42,465 nucleotides of DNA from Pyxidicoccus fallax. GTDB lineage: Bacteria > Myxococcota > Myxococcia > Myxococcales > Myxococcaceae. Position 1 is the stretch's first letter. Each line of letters starts with the position of its first letter. Of this stretch, positions 16,107 through 24,934 are shown in pieces. The position numbers were made by a program, and so were the translations under genes. The stretch spans positions 1-42,465 of the forward strand of contig NZ_JABBJJ010000075.1 in assembly GCF_012933655.1 (NCBI RefSeq), read 5' to 3'. The notes beneath the pieces were generated by a model. It worked only from the letters and a program-made list of their open reading frames with translations, did no database searches and was not told the DNA's origin.

Positions 16107-17012
16107 ATGGGGCGCTCCAAGGGGGCTCAAGCACCGACGCCGACACCCACGTCCCGCCGCGAGCTGGGACGCGACGGGCTGGTGCGTGTCTCCGAGTACC
16201 GCTGTCCCCTGGAGAAGGGCGCGCCGACCGAGCCGGAGCAGTTCACCTCCACGTCCATCACCCTGGTCCGCTCGGGCGTGTTCGGCTTCCGCAGTGAGCG
16301 CGGGCCGCAGTTGCTCACCGCCGGCTTCGCGATGCTCGCCAACCCGGGGCAGCAGTACGAAATCTCGCACGAGCACGCCGGTGGAGATCGCTGCATCATC
16401 TTCCACATCGACGAGGCGCTCCTCGAAGAGGCGGTGGGGAGCGCGCCGCGTGGCGCCCCGCGCCGGTACTTCGCGCGGTCGGTGCTCCCGCCCCTGCCTC
16501 GCGTCGAGGCGCTCAGGCATCTCGCCGAGCAGCGGCTCTCGGAGAATGGGCCGGCGCTGGGTCTCGAGGAACTGGGGCTGGCGCTCGCCGCCAGCATCGG
16601 CGCGCAGCTCGGGCGCGCTCCCAGGTCCGAGGTGCCGCGTGACAGCCGGACCGCCCGGGACAGCGTGCAGGCCGCCCTCGCCGAAATCGAGCACGGTTCG
16701 GCGGACGAACTCCGCCTGGGAGACCTGGCGCGGGTGGCCGGCCTGAGCCCCTACCACTTCCTCCGCGTGTTCAAGCGCGAGACGGGCGTGACGCCGCACC
16801 GCTTCCTCACGCAGGTACGCGTCCGGCGGGCCATCGAGCTGCTCCGCGACACCTCCCGGCCGGTGACGGAGATCGCCCTCGACGTGGGCTTCGGCGACCT
16901 CTCCAACTTCATCAACACGTTCCGCCGCGAGGTGGGCTGCTCTCCGGCTCGCTTCCGCAAGACGACGCCGGAGGACTGGGCGGCCACCGTTCTCGCCACG
17001 CGTGCCGGTTAG
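16107..17012 (+). CDS. AraC-family transcriptional regulator
   Basis: A 301-residue regulator with an N-terminal cupin-like sensing region (about 25-130; FTSTSITLVRSG, then GFAMLANPGQQYEISHE) and a C-terminal AraC double helix-turn-helix (about 190-295). The two recognition segments are LGDLARVAGLSPYHFLRVFK and VTEIALDVGFGDLSNFINTF, and the protein ends with the usual CSPARFRK motif. It is divergent from the Tat hydrolase gene with a 117-bp gap, so that gene is its most likely target. Its stop overlaps the convergent stop of the next gene by four bases (TTAG). Confidence 0.93.
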   Translation: MGRSKGAQAPTPTPTSRRELGRDGLVRVSEYRCPLEKGAPTEPEQFTSTSITLVRSGVFGFRSERGPQLLTAGFAMLANPGQQYEISHEHAGGDRCIIFHIDEALLEEAVGSAPRGAPRRYFARSVLPPLPRVEALRHLAEQRLSENGPALGLEELGLALAASIGAQLGRAPRSEVPRDSRTARDSVQAALAEIEHGSADELRLGDLARVAGLSPYHFLRVFKRETGVTPHRFLTQVRVRRAIELLRDTSRPVTEIALDVGFGDLSNFINTFRREVGCSPARFRKTTPEDWAATVLATRAG

Positions 17013-17689
17013 CGACTCCCAGGCTTCGGGTCCGGAATCTCTTCCCCGGGGAACAGGGCCCCTGAACCCGAGACGGGTACCGGCTTCTCTTCGATCCAGG
17101 TGAGCTCGGCCTCTTGCGCGCAGACGTGCAGGTCCTGCCCGGTGTCTCGAAAGTAGATGTAGTGGACGAAGTGGCCTTCCGGAGTCGGAGGGTGTGAGGC
17201 CGCGGCCTCGGGCCGTGCGTGGCCGGAGCCAGCATCAATCCAGGAGCCCCTTTCCGGGTCTGGAGCGCCTTCCGGCGCGCTTCCCGTGGGCGGCGTCATC
17301 GTGAAGTAGCGCAGCCCGGAGAGTGTGATTCCAGCGAGCTGGTCCGTCTTCTGGTGTTCGTCCATCTTCACGCGGACATGCAGACTCAGCTTCCCTCGCC
17401 CCCAGTCGACCCACATCCAGGTGAGTCGGGCATCGTGAAGCCCCCAGGGCAGCGCGTCCTCGATATCGCTGAGTGTCATGGGTTTGCCCCTGGCGCGCCG
17501 GAGGCCCGAGGCGACACGGTACAGGCGCTCGCCCCAGCCCATGGCACGGTACAGCACGAACGGCACCAGCGCCCCGAGCAGCGCGCCTGGAAAGACGCCC
17601 ACCCACCCGAAGTGACTCTGCATGAGGCTGGCCGAGCCGCCGATGCAGGCAACCCAGAACAGGATGACGAGAAGCTCGATGACCGTCAT
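17009..17689 (-). CDS. membrane-anchored protein of unknown function
   Basis: A 226-residue protein with two N-terminal hydrophobic segments (VIELLVILFWVACIGGSA at about 2-20, and VGVFPGALLGALVPFVLY at about 30-48) and a soluble C-terminal part (WTWMWVDW-like and YFTMTPP segments) presumably in the cytoplasm. The ATG at 17689 has GGGAGGTGG immediately upstream; the longer frame from 17851 lacks signal features. I recognise no family. It stands alone, and its end overlaps the AraC stop by four bases. Confidence 0.75.
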   Translation of the reverse strand: MTVIELLVILFWVACIGGSASLMQSHFGWVGVFPGALLGALVPFVLYRAMGWGERLYRVASGLRRARGKPMTLSDIEDALPWGLHDARLTWMWVDWGRGKLSLHVRVKMDEHQKTDQLAGITLSGLRYFTMTPPTGSAPEGAPDPERGSWIDAGSGHARPEAAASHPPTPEGHFVHYIYFRDTGQDLHVCAQEAELTWIEEKPVPVSGSGALFPGEEIPDPKPGSR

Positions 17690-17922
17690 TCCACCTCCCG
17701 GGCGCCTGCCCCTTGCAGCGCACATGCCGCACCCACCGTCCGAGGAGGCCCGCTCCCAGACCGTGCGGCCGTGTGACGGAATGTCATCCGGGCCGGTCAG
17801 GAATCGCGCCGCCCGGTCATCCGTCCTTCCCGGAGAAACACGTCCCGTCACGAGCCGCTTGCCTCGCCTGGGGGTTCGCTCTACAGGGGGCGGGACCGCG
17901 GTCCGGTGGGGAGAATCGTCAG

Positions 17923-19716
17923 ATGCGACAGAAGGTGCGCGCCGTCGTCGATGAGACGCTGTCGGCGCTGAAGTCCAAGGGAGTGCTCTCGTTCGAGCAG
18001 GTGCCGGGCTACGCCATCGAGGTACCCAAGAACCCCGAGCACGGCGACTGGAGCTGCAACGTCGCCATGGTGATGTCCAAGGCCGCCGGCAAGAAGCCGG
18101 GCGACATCGCCGATGCCATCATCGCCAATCTCGTGGACCCGGACGGCATCGTCACGAAGGTGGAGCGCGCCGGCCCCGGCTTCCTCAACTTCCGCCTCAA
18201 GGACTCCGTCTTCCAGTCCGTGACGCGCGACGTGCTGCGCGCCGGCGAGTCCTTCGGCCGCCAGCCCGCGAAGTCCTCCGGCAAGCGCGTGCAGGTGGAG
18301 TTCGTCTCCGCCAACCCCACCGGCCCCGTCCACATCGGCCACGCGCGCGGCGCCTTCATGGGTGACGCCCTGGCGCGACTCCTGGACGCCGCCGGCCACG
18401 ACGTGACGCGCGAGTTCTACATCAACGACTACGGCAAGCAGGTGGAGACGCTCGGGCGCACCGTGCACAAGCGCTACCGCCAGCTCTTCGGCCAGCAGGT
18501 GGAGCTCGTCGAGGGCGAGTACCCCGCCGCCTACGTCATCGACATCGCCAAGACGTGGCGCGAGGAGGTGGGCGAGCGCTACCTGAACGCCCCCGAGTCC
18601 GAGTGGCTCCCCGCCGCCATGGAGGTGGGCATCCGGAAGAACCTGGAGGCCATCCGCGCCACCCTGGCGCAGGCCGGCATCCAGCACGACGTGTTCTACA
18701 GCGAGGCCTCCCTGCACGCGGCCGGCAAGGTGCGCTCCATCGTGGACGTGTACCGCGAGCGCGGCGCCACCTACGAGGCCACCGAGGCCCGCCGCAAGGA
18801 CGCGAAGGTCCGCGCCGAGGACTCCAAGGCCGCGCAGTACTCCGACCGGCAGCGTGGCGGCACCTTCCTGATGACCACGCAGCTCAAGGACGACGAGGAC
18901 CGCATCATCCTCCGTCACGACGGCACGCCCGTGTACCTGACGGCGGACCTCGCGTACCACAAGGACAAGTTCGACCGCGGCTTCGACCTGATGATCGACG
19001 TGTTCGGCGCCGACCACGCGGGCCACGTGCCGCGGCTCGAGGCCGGCATGCACCTGCTGGGGTTCGACCACAAGAAGCTCAAGTTCGTGCTGGTCCAGAT
19101 TGTCCGCATCACCCGCGGGGGTGAGGAGGTCAAGGTCAGCAAGCGCAAGGGCACCGTGTTCGAGCTGGCGGACCTCATCGAGGAGGCTGGCGCCGACGCG
19201 TGCCGCTTCCTGTTCCTCATGAAGACGCCCAACGCCCAGTTCGACTTCGACCTGGACTCCGTGCGCGAGCAGAAGAGCACCAACCCGGTGTTCTACTTCC
19301 AGATGGGCCACGCGCGGTGCGCCGCCCTCCTGCGCAAGGCCGAGGAGAAGGGCCAGCCCTTCGTCGGCGTGGACCGGGTGACGGACGCGCAGCTGGCGCG
19401 GCTGACGCTGCCGGAAGAGAAGGCGATGCTTCAGAAGATGAGCCGGCTGCCCGACGTGGTGCAGACCGCGGCGGCCAACCTGGAGCCGCACCACGTGCTC
19501 TACTTCTGCCAGGAGCTCATCTCCGACTTCCACAGCTACTACACGCGCTACAAGTCGGACCCCATCGTCAGCGCCGACGCGGAGAAGACGCAGGGCCGGC
19601 TGGCCATGGTCGCCGCGCTCAAGCAGGTCCTGAAGGCCGCGTTCGGCATCCTCGGCATCCAGGCGCCGGAGGTCATGGAGGCGCCCCCCGAGGAGGAGGA
19701 GGTCGCCCAGTCATGA
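17923..19716 (+). CDS. argS: arginyl-tRNA synthetase
   Basis: A 597-residue class I aminoacyl-tRNA synthetase that charges tRNA-Arg in the cytoplasm. It has the ArgRS N-terminal Add-1 domain (about 1-90, ending PGFLNFRL), SANPTGPVHIGHARGAF with HIGH at 137-140, FYINDYGKQ, and GADHAGHVPRL. A KMSKS-equivalent KVSKRKG is followed by a DALR-type anticodon-binding helical domain with YFCQELISDFHSYYTRYK. The ATG at 17923 has GGGGAG about 9 nt upstream. The GNAT gene overlaps its stop (ATGA), so the two are probably one transcript. It is an essential core gene, which argues that this segment is chromosomal. Confidence 0.98.
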   Translation: MRQKVRAVVDETLSALKSKGVLSFEQVPGYAIEVPKNPEHGDWSCNVAMVMSKAAGKKPGDIADAIIANLVDPDGIVTKVERAGPGFLNFRLKDSVFQSVTRDVLRAGESFGRQPAKSSGKRVQVEFVSANPTGPVHIGHARGAFMGDALARLLDAAGHDVTREFYINDYGKQVETLGRTVHKRYRQLFGQQVELVEGEYPAAYVIDIAKTWREEVGERYLNAPESEWLPAAMEVGIRKNLEAIRATLAQAGIQHDVFYSEASLHAAGKVRSIVDVYRERGATYEATEARRKDAKVRAEDSKAAQYSDRQRGGTFLMTTQLKDDEDRIILRHDGTPVYLTADLAYHKDKFDRGFDLMIDVFGADHAGHVPRLEAGMHLLGFDHKKLKFVLVQIVRITRGGEEVKVSKRKGTVFELADLIEEAGADACRFLFLMKTPNAQFDFDLDSVREQKSTNPVFYFQMGHARCAALLRKAEEKGQPFVGVDRVTDAQLARLTLPEEKAMLQKMSRLPDVVQTAAANLEPHHVLYFCQELISDFHSYYTRYKSDPIVSADAEKTQGRLAMVAALKQVLKAAFGILGIQAPEVMEAPPEEEEVAQS

Positions 19717-20237
19717 CCCGGGCATTCGAGCACGTGGTGACGGAGCGGCTTCTGCTCCGCGCGCTCCGGGAGACGGACCTGGAGGTGATGTACGCCATCC
19801 ACGCGGACCCGGAGACGAACCGATACCACCCGGGGGGACTGAGTCCGACACCGACCCTCGACGCGGCCCGCGCCCGGCTGGATTTGTGGTTGGGCGACTG
19901 GGCCGGGCGCGGCGTGGGGTACTGGGCCGTGGAGCGGCGGGAGGCTCCCGGCGTCGTCATCGGCTTTGGAGGCGTCCGGCACCGCGAGCTCGAAGGTCAG
20001 CAGGTGCTGAACCTGGCCTATCGCTTCACGCCGTCCGCCTGGGGGGCGGGGTACGCGACCGAGCTGGCTCGCGAGGCCCTGTCCCTGGCCGGGACGCACA
20101 TCCCTGACGTCCCGGTGGTGGCCATCATCAGCGTGGCGAACGCGCCCTCGCTCCGTGTCGCGGAGCGGCTCGGTATGCGGTTCGACCGGCTCATCGACTA
20201 CGAGGGCTTCCCGAGCCGCGTGTACCTGTCGCGGTGA
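19713..20237 (+). CDS. GNAT-family N-acetyltransferase (RimJ/RimL-like)
   Basis: A 174-residue acetyltransferase of the RimJ/RimL type. Family markers are TERLLLRALRETDLE at the start, GFGGVRH, LAYRFTPSAWGAGYATEL (the acetyl-CoA loop with the G-x-G-Y-A-T pattern), and NAPSLRVAERLGMRFD at the end. Members acetylate the N-terminus of ribosomal or other proteins, or small molecules; the substrate is not predictable here. Its ATG at 19713 overlaps the argS stop by 4 nt, so its expression should follow argS. Confidence 0.92.
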   Translation: MTRAFEHVVTERLLLRALRETDLEVMYAIHADPETNRYHPGGLSPTPTLDAARARLDLWLGDWAGRGVGYWAVERREAPGVVIGFGGVRHRELEGQQVLNLAYRFTPSAWGAGYATELAREALSLAGTHIPDVPVVAIISVANAPSLRVAERLGMRFDRLIDYEGFPSRVYLSR

Positions 20238-20255
20238 GGGGCCTGGGGCTGTCCC

Positions 20256-20606
20256 TCATGGGTGCGGGACGGCGATGCCGAAGCGGGCGGAGAGCCAGCG
20301 GGCGATGCCGTCCTTGCCCGTGATGAAGCGGCGGCCCTCGTGGGTGCCCGTCGCGCAGCCGTGGTCGTCGGAGCCCTCGCCGAGCACCAGCAGGGGCAGC
20401 CACTGGTGCTCCTCGCCGACCCGTTCCACCACGGCGGCGCGAGGCCGGGGGAAGGGGATGCGCCGAATCTCCAGCGCGCGCGCCACTGACGGGAAGTAGC
20501 CGAGCACACCCTCCAGCTGCGCGCAGTGCTCGCAGTAGAAGCGCACGCCGGGGTACTGGGAGTCCTCGAAGTCGGGGGCGAGCAGGAACAGGGTGTCGGA
20601 GGGCAT
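20256..20606 (-). CDS. DUF3088 family protein
   Basis: A 116-residue protein with the DUF3088 pattern: LFLLAPDFEDSQYPG, then FYCEHCAQLEGVLGYFP with a C-x-x-C pair, then RIPFPRPRAAVVERVGEEHQ and a C-terminal RRFITGKDGIARWLSARFG. The CxxC followed by a helix and a late 'GIARWL' helix is thioredoxin/glutaredoxin-like, but no activity is known. I chose the ATG at 20606 by similarity to the family start; the ribosome binding site is weak. It is convergent with the GNAT gene. Confidence 0.8.
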   Translation of the reverse strand: MPSDTLFLLAPDFEDSQYPGVRFYCEHCAQLEGVLGYFPSVARALEIRRIPFPRPRAAVVERVGEEHQWLPLLVLGEGSDDHGCATGTHEGRRFITGKDGIARWLSARFGIAVPHP

Positions 20607-20737
20607 GGCGGGCCGTGGCTTACCTCCAGGGCACGCCCCTGGCGAGCCATCGCCGCACGGTTCTTCAGATTCTTGCAAAGCGGGAATTTCAGGGTCCAAT
20701 CCTCGTATCAAGCCACTCCGAGAGGCGGATACGAACG

Positions 20738-22711
20738 ATGAGGTACACGCGGACCTGGAAGCGGACCCTGCGGTTGCACGTCATGCCGGCACTGGCGCTC
20801 CTGATGGCGGGGAGCGCCGGGGCCGTGACGCCCACGGGTGTGACGAAGGTCTCGCGCGTGACGGGGGCGACTCCCGCCGGGGAGGTGCTGCCGAACCCCA
20901 ACCAGACGCACTCGAACTACGAGGTGTACGGGACGGACCTCGGCATCGTCTGGGACAAGGGCGGTGGCGAGGTCTTCGTCCTCTTCGGTGACACGTTCGG
21001 CGCCGGGTGGTGCGGCAACGGCGGCTGCGGAGGCGGGTGGCGGAGCAACGTGCTCGCCCGGTCCTCGGACACGGCGCTGGCGAACGGGCTCTCGTTCTCC
21101 ACGATGATTCAGGACTACGCGCGCCACGCGAAGGAAATCCTGCCGTCGAGGAAGATCGACAATGACGAGATGACCGTCATCCCCACGGCGGGCGTCACCG
21201 TCGGCTCGCGGCACTACATCCACTACATGTCCGTCCGCCACTGGGGGGAGGCCGGCACGTGGCAGACCAACTACGCGGGCATCGCGTACTCGGATGACAA
21301 CGGGCAGAACTGGGTGAAGCACCCGACGGCGCGGTGGCAGAACAACGCCTCCTGGACGAACAACTTCCAGATGGCCGCCTTCGTGAAGAACGGCGGGTTC
21401 GTCTACATGTACGCAACGCCGAATGGCCGGCGCGGCAACGTCCACCTCGCGCGCGTGCCCGAGGGCTCGCTCCTGGACATCAACGCGTACCGCTACTGGG
21501 ACGGCAATGGCTGGTCCACGTCCCAGGCGGCGGCGCGACCCGTCGCCATCGGCATCGCGGGGGAGCTGTCTGTCTCGTACAACGCCGCGCTCGGCCGGTT
21601 CTTGATGACGTACCTGAACGAGCACCGGCAGGCCATCGTGATGCGTGACGCCGCGACGCCCACGGGCCCGTGGAGCGGGGAGAAGGTGCTCGCCAGCGGC
21701 AGCGCGTTCCCCGGCCTCTACAACGCCTTCATCCACCCCTGGGGGAACACCGCCACCGAGCTGTACTTCGTGATGTCCCAGTGGACGCCGTACAACACGT
21801 TCCTCATGCGGGCGACGCTGACGGGGGACACGGAGGGAGACAACCTGCTCTCCGAGCCGAGCTTCGAGACCCAGGCGGCGACGCCGGTGATGGCGCCCTG
21901 GTACGTGCAGGGGCAGGCTGGCATCGACCGCAACCTCTTCTCGGCGCGGACGGGACAGGACAATGGCTTCGTGCGCAACAACAGTGGTTGGAACGCGCTG
22001 AAGCAGAGCGTGGTGGTCCAGCCGTACACGGACTACACGCTGCGCGGCTGGGTGCGCACCTCGTCCAACAACACCGCCGGCTACTTCGGGGCGCGAGGGG
22101 TGAACAACGGCCCCGTCCTGAGCGAGCGGGCCTTCGGCTCGCTGCCGGGGTACACGGAGCAGGTGGTGAGCTTCAACTCCGGGGCGAACTCCGTGGTGGA
22201 GGTGTACGGCGGCCTGTGGGCCAACGGGGACACGTGGCTCCAGCTCGATGACGTGAGTCTGACCCGCGTGGGGAACCTCGTCGCCCAGCCGGGCTTCGAG
22301 CAGCAGCCGTCCACGAGCGCGACCTCACCGTGGTACGCCGATGGCAACGCGGGCATCGACCGGGGACTGGGGTTCGCGAGGACGGGTGCCAACAACGCCT
22401 GGGCGCGCAACACGCAGGGGTGGAACGCCATCAAGCAGGAGGTCGCGGTGACGCCGAACACGCGCTACACGCTCACGGGCTGGGTGAAGACGGCGGGCGC
22501 GCACACGGACGGCTACTTTGGCGCGCGGGTGCTCCGAGGAGGGCCCATCCTCAACGAGGTCCCCTTCACGCAGCCGCTGGGCAGCTACACGCGGCTGTCG
22601 GTGACGTTCGACTCCGGTTCGAATCACAGCGTGGAGCTGTTCGCTGGGATGTGGGCGCACGGCACGGACACCTGGATTCAGGTGGATGACGTCAGCCTGA
22701 CCCGAGAGTGA
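20738..22711 (+). CDS. secreted DUF4185 protein with two C-terminal CBM-like modules
   Basis: A 657-residue exported protein. A Sec signal peptide (to about residue 29, GSAGA) precedes a DUF4185 domain (about 35-365) with YGTDLGIVWDKG, FVLFGDTFG, NDEMTVIPT, YIHYMSVRHW and HLARVPEGS; this five-bladed-propeller family is linked to glycan-active proteins. Two homologous modules of about 140 residues follow (about 368-512 and 513-657), each with NL...PSFE/PGFE, GIDR, WNA(L/I)KQ, YTLRGWV/YTLTGWV, GYFGAR and a final DDVSLTR. They resemble CBM4_9-type carbohydrate-binding domains. The ATG at 20738 follows a purine-rich stretch at 8-14 nt. A role in binding or degrading prey or plant polysaccharide is inference. 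Confidence 0.9.
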   Translation: MRYTRTWKRTLRLHVMPALALLMAGSAGAVTPTGVTKVSRVTGATPAGEVLPNPNQTHSNYEVYGTDLGIVWDKGGGEVFVLFGDTFGAGWCGNGGCGGGWRSNVLARSSDTALANGLSFSTMIQDYARHAKEILPSRKIDNDEMTVIPTAGVTVGSRHYIHYMSVRHWGEAGTWQTNYAGIAYSDDNGQNWVKHPTARWQNNASWTNNFQMAAFVKNGGFVYMYATPNGRRGNVHLARVPEGSLLDINAYRYWDGNGWSTSQAAARPVAIGIAGELSVSYNAALGRFLMTYLNEHRQAIVMRDAATPTGPWSGEKVLASGSAFPGLYNAFIHPWGNTATELYFVMSQWTPYNTFLMRATLTGDTEGDNLLSEPSFETQAATPVMAPWYVQGQAGIDRNLFSARTGQDNGFVRNNSGWNALKQSVVVQPYTDYTLRGWVRTSSNNTAGYFGARGVNNGPVLSERAFGSLPGYTEQVVSFNSGANSVVEVYGGLWANGDTWLQLDDVSLTRVGNLVAQPGFEQQPSTSATSPWYADGNAGIDRGLGFARTGANNAWARNTQGWNAIKQEVAVTPNTRYTLTGWVKTAGAHTDGYFGARVLRGGPILNEVPFTQPLGSYTRLSVTFDSGSNHSVELFAGMWAHGTDTWIQVDDVSLTRE

Positions 22712-22811
22712 GGGGCCTCGGGTTCACGCCCGGCATGGGAGGGTGTGGCCAGCGCACGGTCCGTAGACGAAGCGGTTGACCCTCCCCCGTGTTTCGGGCG
22801 TGCTGTGCGGC

Positions 22812-24113
22812 ATGTACCTGAAGAAGGTCGTCCTCAAGAACATCCGCTCGATTGATGCGCTTGAGTGGGAGCCGCCTTCGGCTCCCACTCTGGCGGGATG
22901 GCACGTCATCATCGGGGACAACGGTTCGGGGAAGAGTTCGGTGCTTCGGGCTATTGCCCTCGGTCTGGTGGGGCCGAAGGAAGCGAATGCCCTGCGCCAG
23001 GATTGGAACGAGTGGCTGCGGTGGAGCAAACGGGTCGGTTCGATTGGCCTCTCCTTGGAGCGGGACGAGTTCTGGGATCACCCTGAAGGGGAGGGGAAGA
23101 GGCCCGAGGACTTCGACCTCGAGCCTGAGCTGTGGCTGGAGCGCCTCGGCACTCATGTCGACCTTGGCTTCCCTTTCAGCTCTCGTTTCGAGAGCGGAGT
23201 CTTGGGAGACAGCTACGGCTGGTTCTGTGCCTCGTATGGACCCTTTCGCCGATTCACAGGCGGCGACAAGGACCAGGAAAAGATCTTCTCCTCCAATCCC
23301 AAGTTGGCACGGCATCTCTCGGTCTTCGGAGAGTCCGTCGCCCTGACGGAGTGCTTGGAGTGGCTCAAGCTGCTCCAGTTCAAGAAGCTGGAGGGGGGAC
23401 TCAAGGAAGAGAAGTTGCTCGACTCCCTCAGGGAATTCATCAACCAGCCCGACTTCCTCCCCCATGAGGCCCGGTTGGAGTCCATCTCCTCGAACGGCGT
23501 ACGTTTCGTCGATGGCAACGGCTGCGACGTTCCGGTTGAGAACCTGAGCGACGGCTATCGCTCCATCCTGAGCATGACCTTCGAGCTGATCCGTCAACTC
23601 GTAAGGACGTACGGCGCGGAAAACATCTTCGCCCCTGGCGATTCAACGACGATTCAGGTTCCGGGTGTCGTCCTCATCGATGAAGTCGACGTCCACCTGC
23701 ACCCCACCTGGCAGCGACGTGTTGGCCACTGGTTCCGCAAGCACTTCCCGAAGCTCCAGTTCATCGTGACGACGCACAGCCCGCTCATCTGCCAGGCCGC
23801 GACGGTAGGAAGCATCTTCCGTCTCCCTCGCCCCGGGAGTGAGGAGCGAGGCGGCATGGTCACCGGCGTTGCGCGTGACCGGCTGCTCTACGGAAACGTC
23901 TTGGATGCCTACAGCACGGGCGTCTTCGGAGAGGTCTCCACCCGCTCGCCCGAGGCACTCGAACAACTCGAACGGCTCGCCATCCTCAATCAGAAGGAAC
24001 TCGCGGAAGGGCTGACCGAGGAGGAGCGCGCGGAGCAGCGGAAGCTACGGGAGCGGCTCCCAACCGCGGCCAGCGCGCTCCCGTCTTCTAGCGTGGAGGT
24101 CATGGAGAAGTGA
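22812..24113 (+). CDS. Septu-like defence ATPase (PtuA-type)
   Basis: A 433-residue ABC/AAA_21-type ATPase: MYLKKVVLKNIRSID at the start, Walker A GDNGSGKS (35-42), a signature NLSDGYRSILSM, Walker B VVLIDEVDVHLHP and the H-loop TTHSPLICQ. No membrane segments are present. The next gene overlaps it by 4 nt (GTGA) and encodes an HNH nuclease, and an ATPase/HNH pair of these sizes matches the Septu system (PtuA/PtuB), which also accompanies some retrons. Its third-position GC is visibly lower than that of its neighbours (one 60-base line, 23281-23340, counts about 57% GC), suggesting transfer. In Septu the ATPase is thought to sense infection and license the nuclease. The start is the ATG at 22812 rather than a TTG at 22776. 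Confidence 0.85.
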   Translation: MYLKKVVLKNIRSIDALEWEPPSAPTLAGWHVIIGDNGSGKSSVLRAIALGLVGPKEANALRQDWNEWLRWSKRVGSIGLSLERDEFWDHPEGEGKRPEDFDLEPELWLERLGTHVDLGFPFSSRFESGVLGDSYGWFCASYGPFRRFTGGDKDQEKIFSSNPKLARHLSVFGESVALTECLEWLKLLQFKKLEGGLKEEKLLDSLREFINQPDFLPHEARLESISSNGVRFVDGNGCDVPVENLSDGYRSILSMTFELIRQLVRTYGAENIFAPGDSTTIQVPGVVLIDEVDVHLHPTWQRRVGHWFRKHFPKLQFIVTTHSPLICQAATVGSIFRLPRPGSEERGGMVTGVARDRLLYGNVLDAYSTGVFGEVSTRSPEALEQLERLAILNQKELAEGLTEEERAEQRKLRERLPTAASALPSSSVEVMEK

Positions 24114-24919
24114 TCCGGCTCCCTGATGTCCCACTGCCAGCGGATGCCCTCGCCAGCCTCGCGGACTACCAGCGGGACGTGGACGCCCAACCGGACTACG
24201 CGGCGCGCGTGACCCACGCGAAGGAGCGGTTCAGGGCGCTGAACACGAAGGGCAACAGAACCTTCGATAGTGTCAAGGCAACGCTGACGAAGATGAGTTC
24301 CGGTGCGCGCCGCTGCGCCTACTGCGAAGACTCCGCCGCCGACGAGGTGGAGCACATCCGCCCCAAGGCGCTCTACCCCGAGCTGGTCTTCGCCTGGACG
24401 AACTACCTTTATGCATGTGGTCCCTGCAACGGACCCAAGAACAACCACTTCGCCGTCTTCGCCGAAGGGACGGGCGTCCTGACGAACGTGGCGCGCGCAC
24501 GGAACGCTCCGATCGTGCCTCCCATCGCAGGCAAGCCCGTGTTCATCGACCCCAGGGTCGAGGACCCGACCGAGTACCTGTCCCTGGACCTGGCGGATAC
24601 CTTCTTCTTCACCCCGCGCGCCAAGCCAGGGTCGGTGGAGCATGAACGAGCTGGCTACACGATACGCGAGCTCCAGCTGAACATTCGGGACTGGCTGCCG
24701 CAGGCCAGACGCTCGGCCTACCTGGACTACCTGGCCCATCTGAAGGTCTACGCGCGGGACAAGGCGGAAGGCCTGCCGCAAGCCCATCTCGACAGGCTGG
24801 CGGAGGACATTCGTACGCGGCAGCACCCCACGGTCTGGTTCGAGATGAAGCGCCAGCACGCTCTCTTGCCTGAGCTGACGCTTCTCTTCTCCAGAGCTCC
24901 AGAGGCGCTGACCTGGTGA
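24110..24919 (+). CDS. Septu-like HNH endonuclease (PtuB-type)
   Basis: A 269-residue protein with an HNH beta-beta-alpha-metal core: CAYC (C69, C72), EVEHIRPK (H82), NYLYACGPCN (C103, C106, N107) and K110. The two CxxC pairs bind structural zinc, and the His acts in DNA or RNA hydrolysis in this family. The rest is helical, including a C-terminal DYLAHLKVYARDKAEG segment. It starts with GTG at 24110 inside the last codons of the ATPase gene, so the two are translationally coupled. PtuB nucleases are about this size. It is convergent with the HxlR gene, only 15 bases away. No reverse transcriptase or retron RNA is seen. Confidence 0.85.
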   Translation: MIRLPDVPLPADALASLADYQRDVDAQPDYAARVTHAKERFRALNTKGNRTFDSVKATLTKMSSGARRCAYCEDSAADEVEHIRPKALYPELVFAWTNYLYACGPCNGPKNNHFAVFAEGTGVLTNVARARNAPIVPPIAGKPVFIDPRVEDPTEYLSLDLADTFFFTPRAKPGSVEHERAGYTIRELQLNIRDWLPQARRSAYLDYLAHLKVYARDKAEGLPQAHLDRLAEDIRTRQHPTVWFEMKRQHALLPELTLLFSRAPEALTW

Positions 24920-24934
24920 GGGAACGGACCGAGG

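Noticed and set aside
17800..17923. Possible tRNA or T-box near argS
   Set aside because: I found no cloverleaf or T-box sequence in the argS leader.
17881..19533. Minus-strand open frame of 550 codons
   Set aside because: It is antisense to argS, and its Val/Leu/Gly/His composition is a codon-mirror artefact.
20607..20737. N-terminal extension of the DUF4185 protein to 20615
   Set aside because: The extension lies before a clear signal peptide, which must be N-terminal; the ATG at 20738 is preferred.
22712..22811. A third gene or retron RNA belonging to the Septu-like pair
   Set aside because: The 100-bp gap has no reverse transcriptase, no stable long inverted repeat and no additional start signal.
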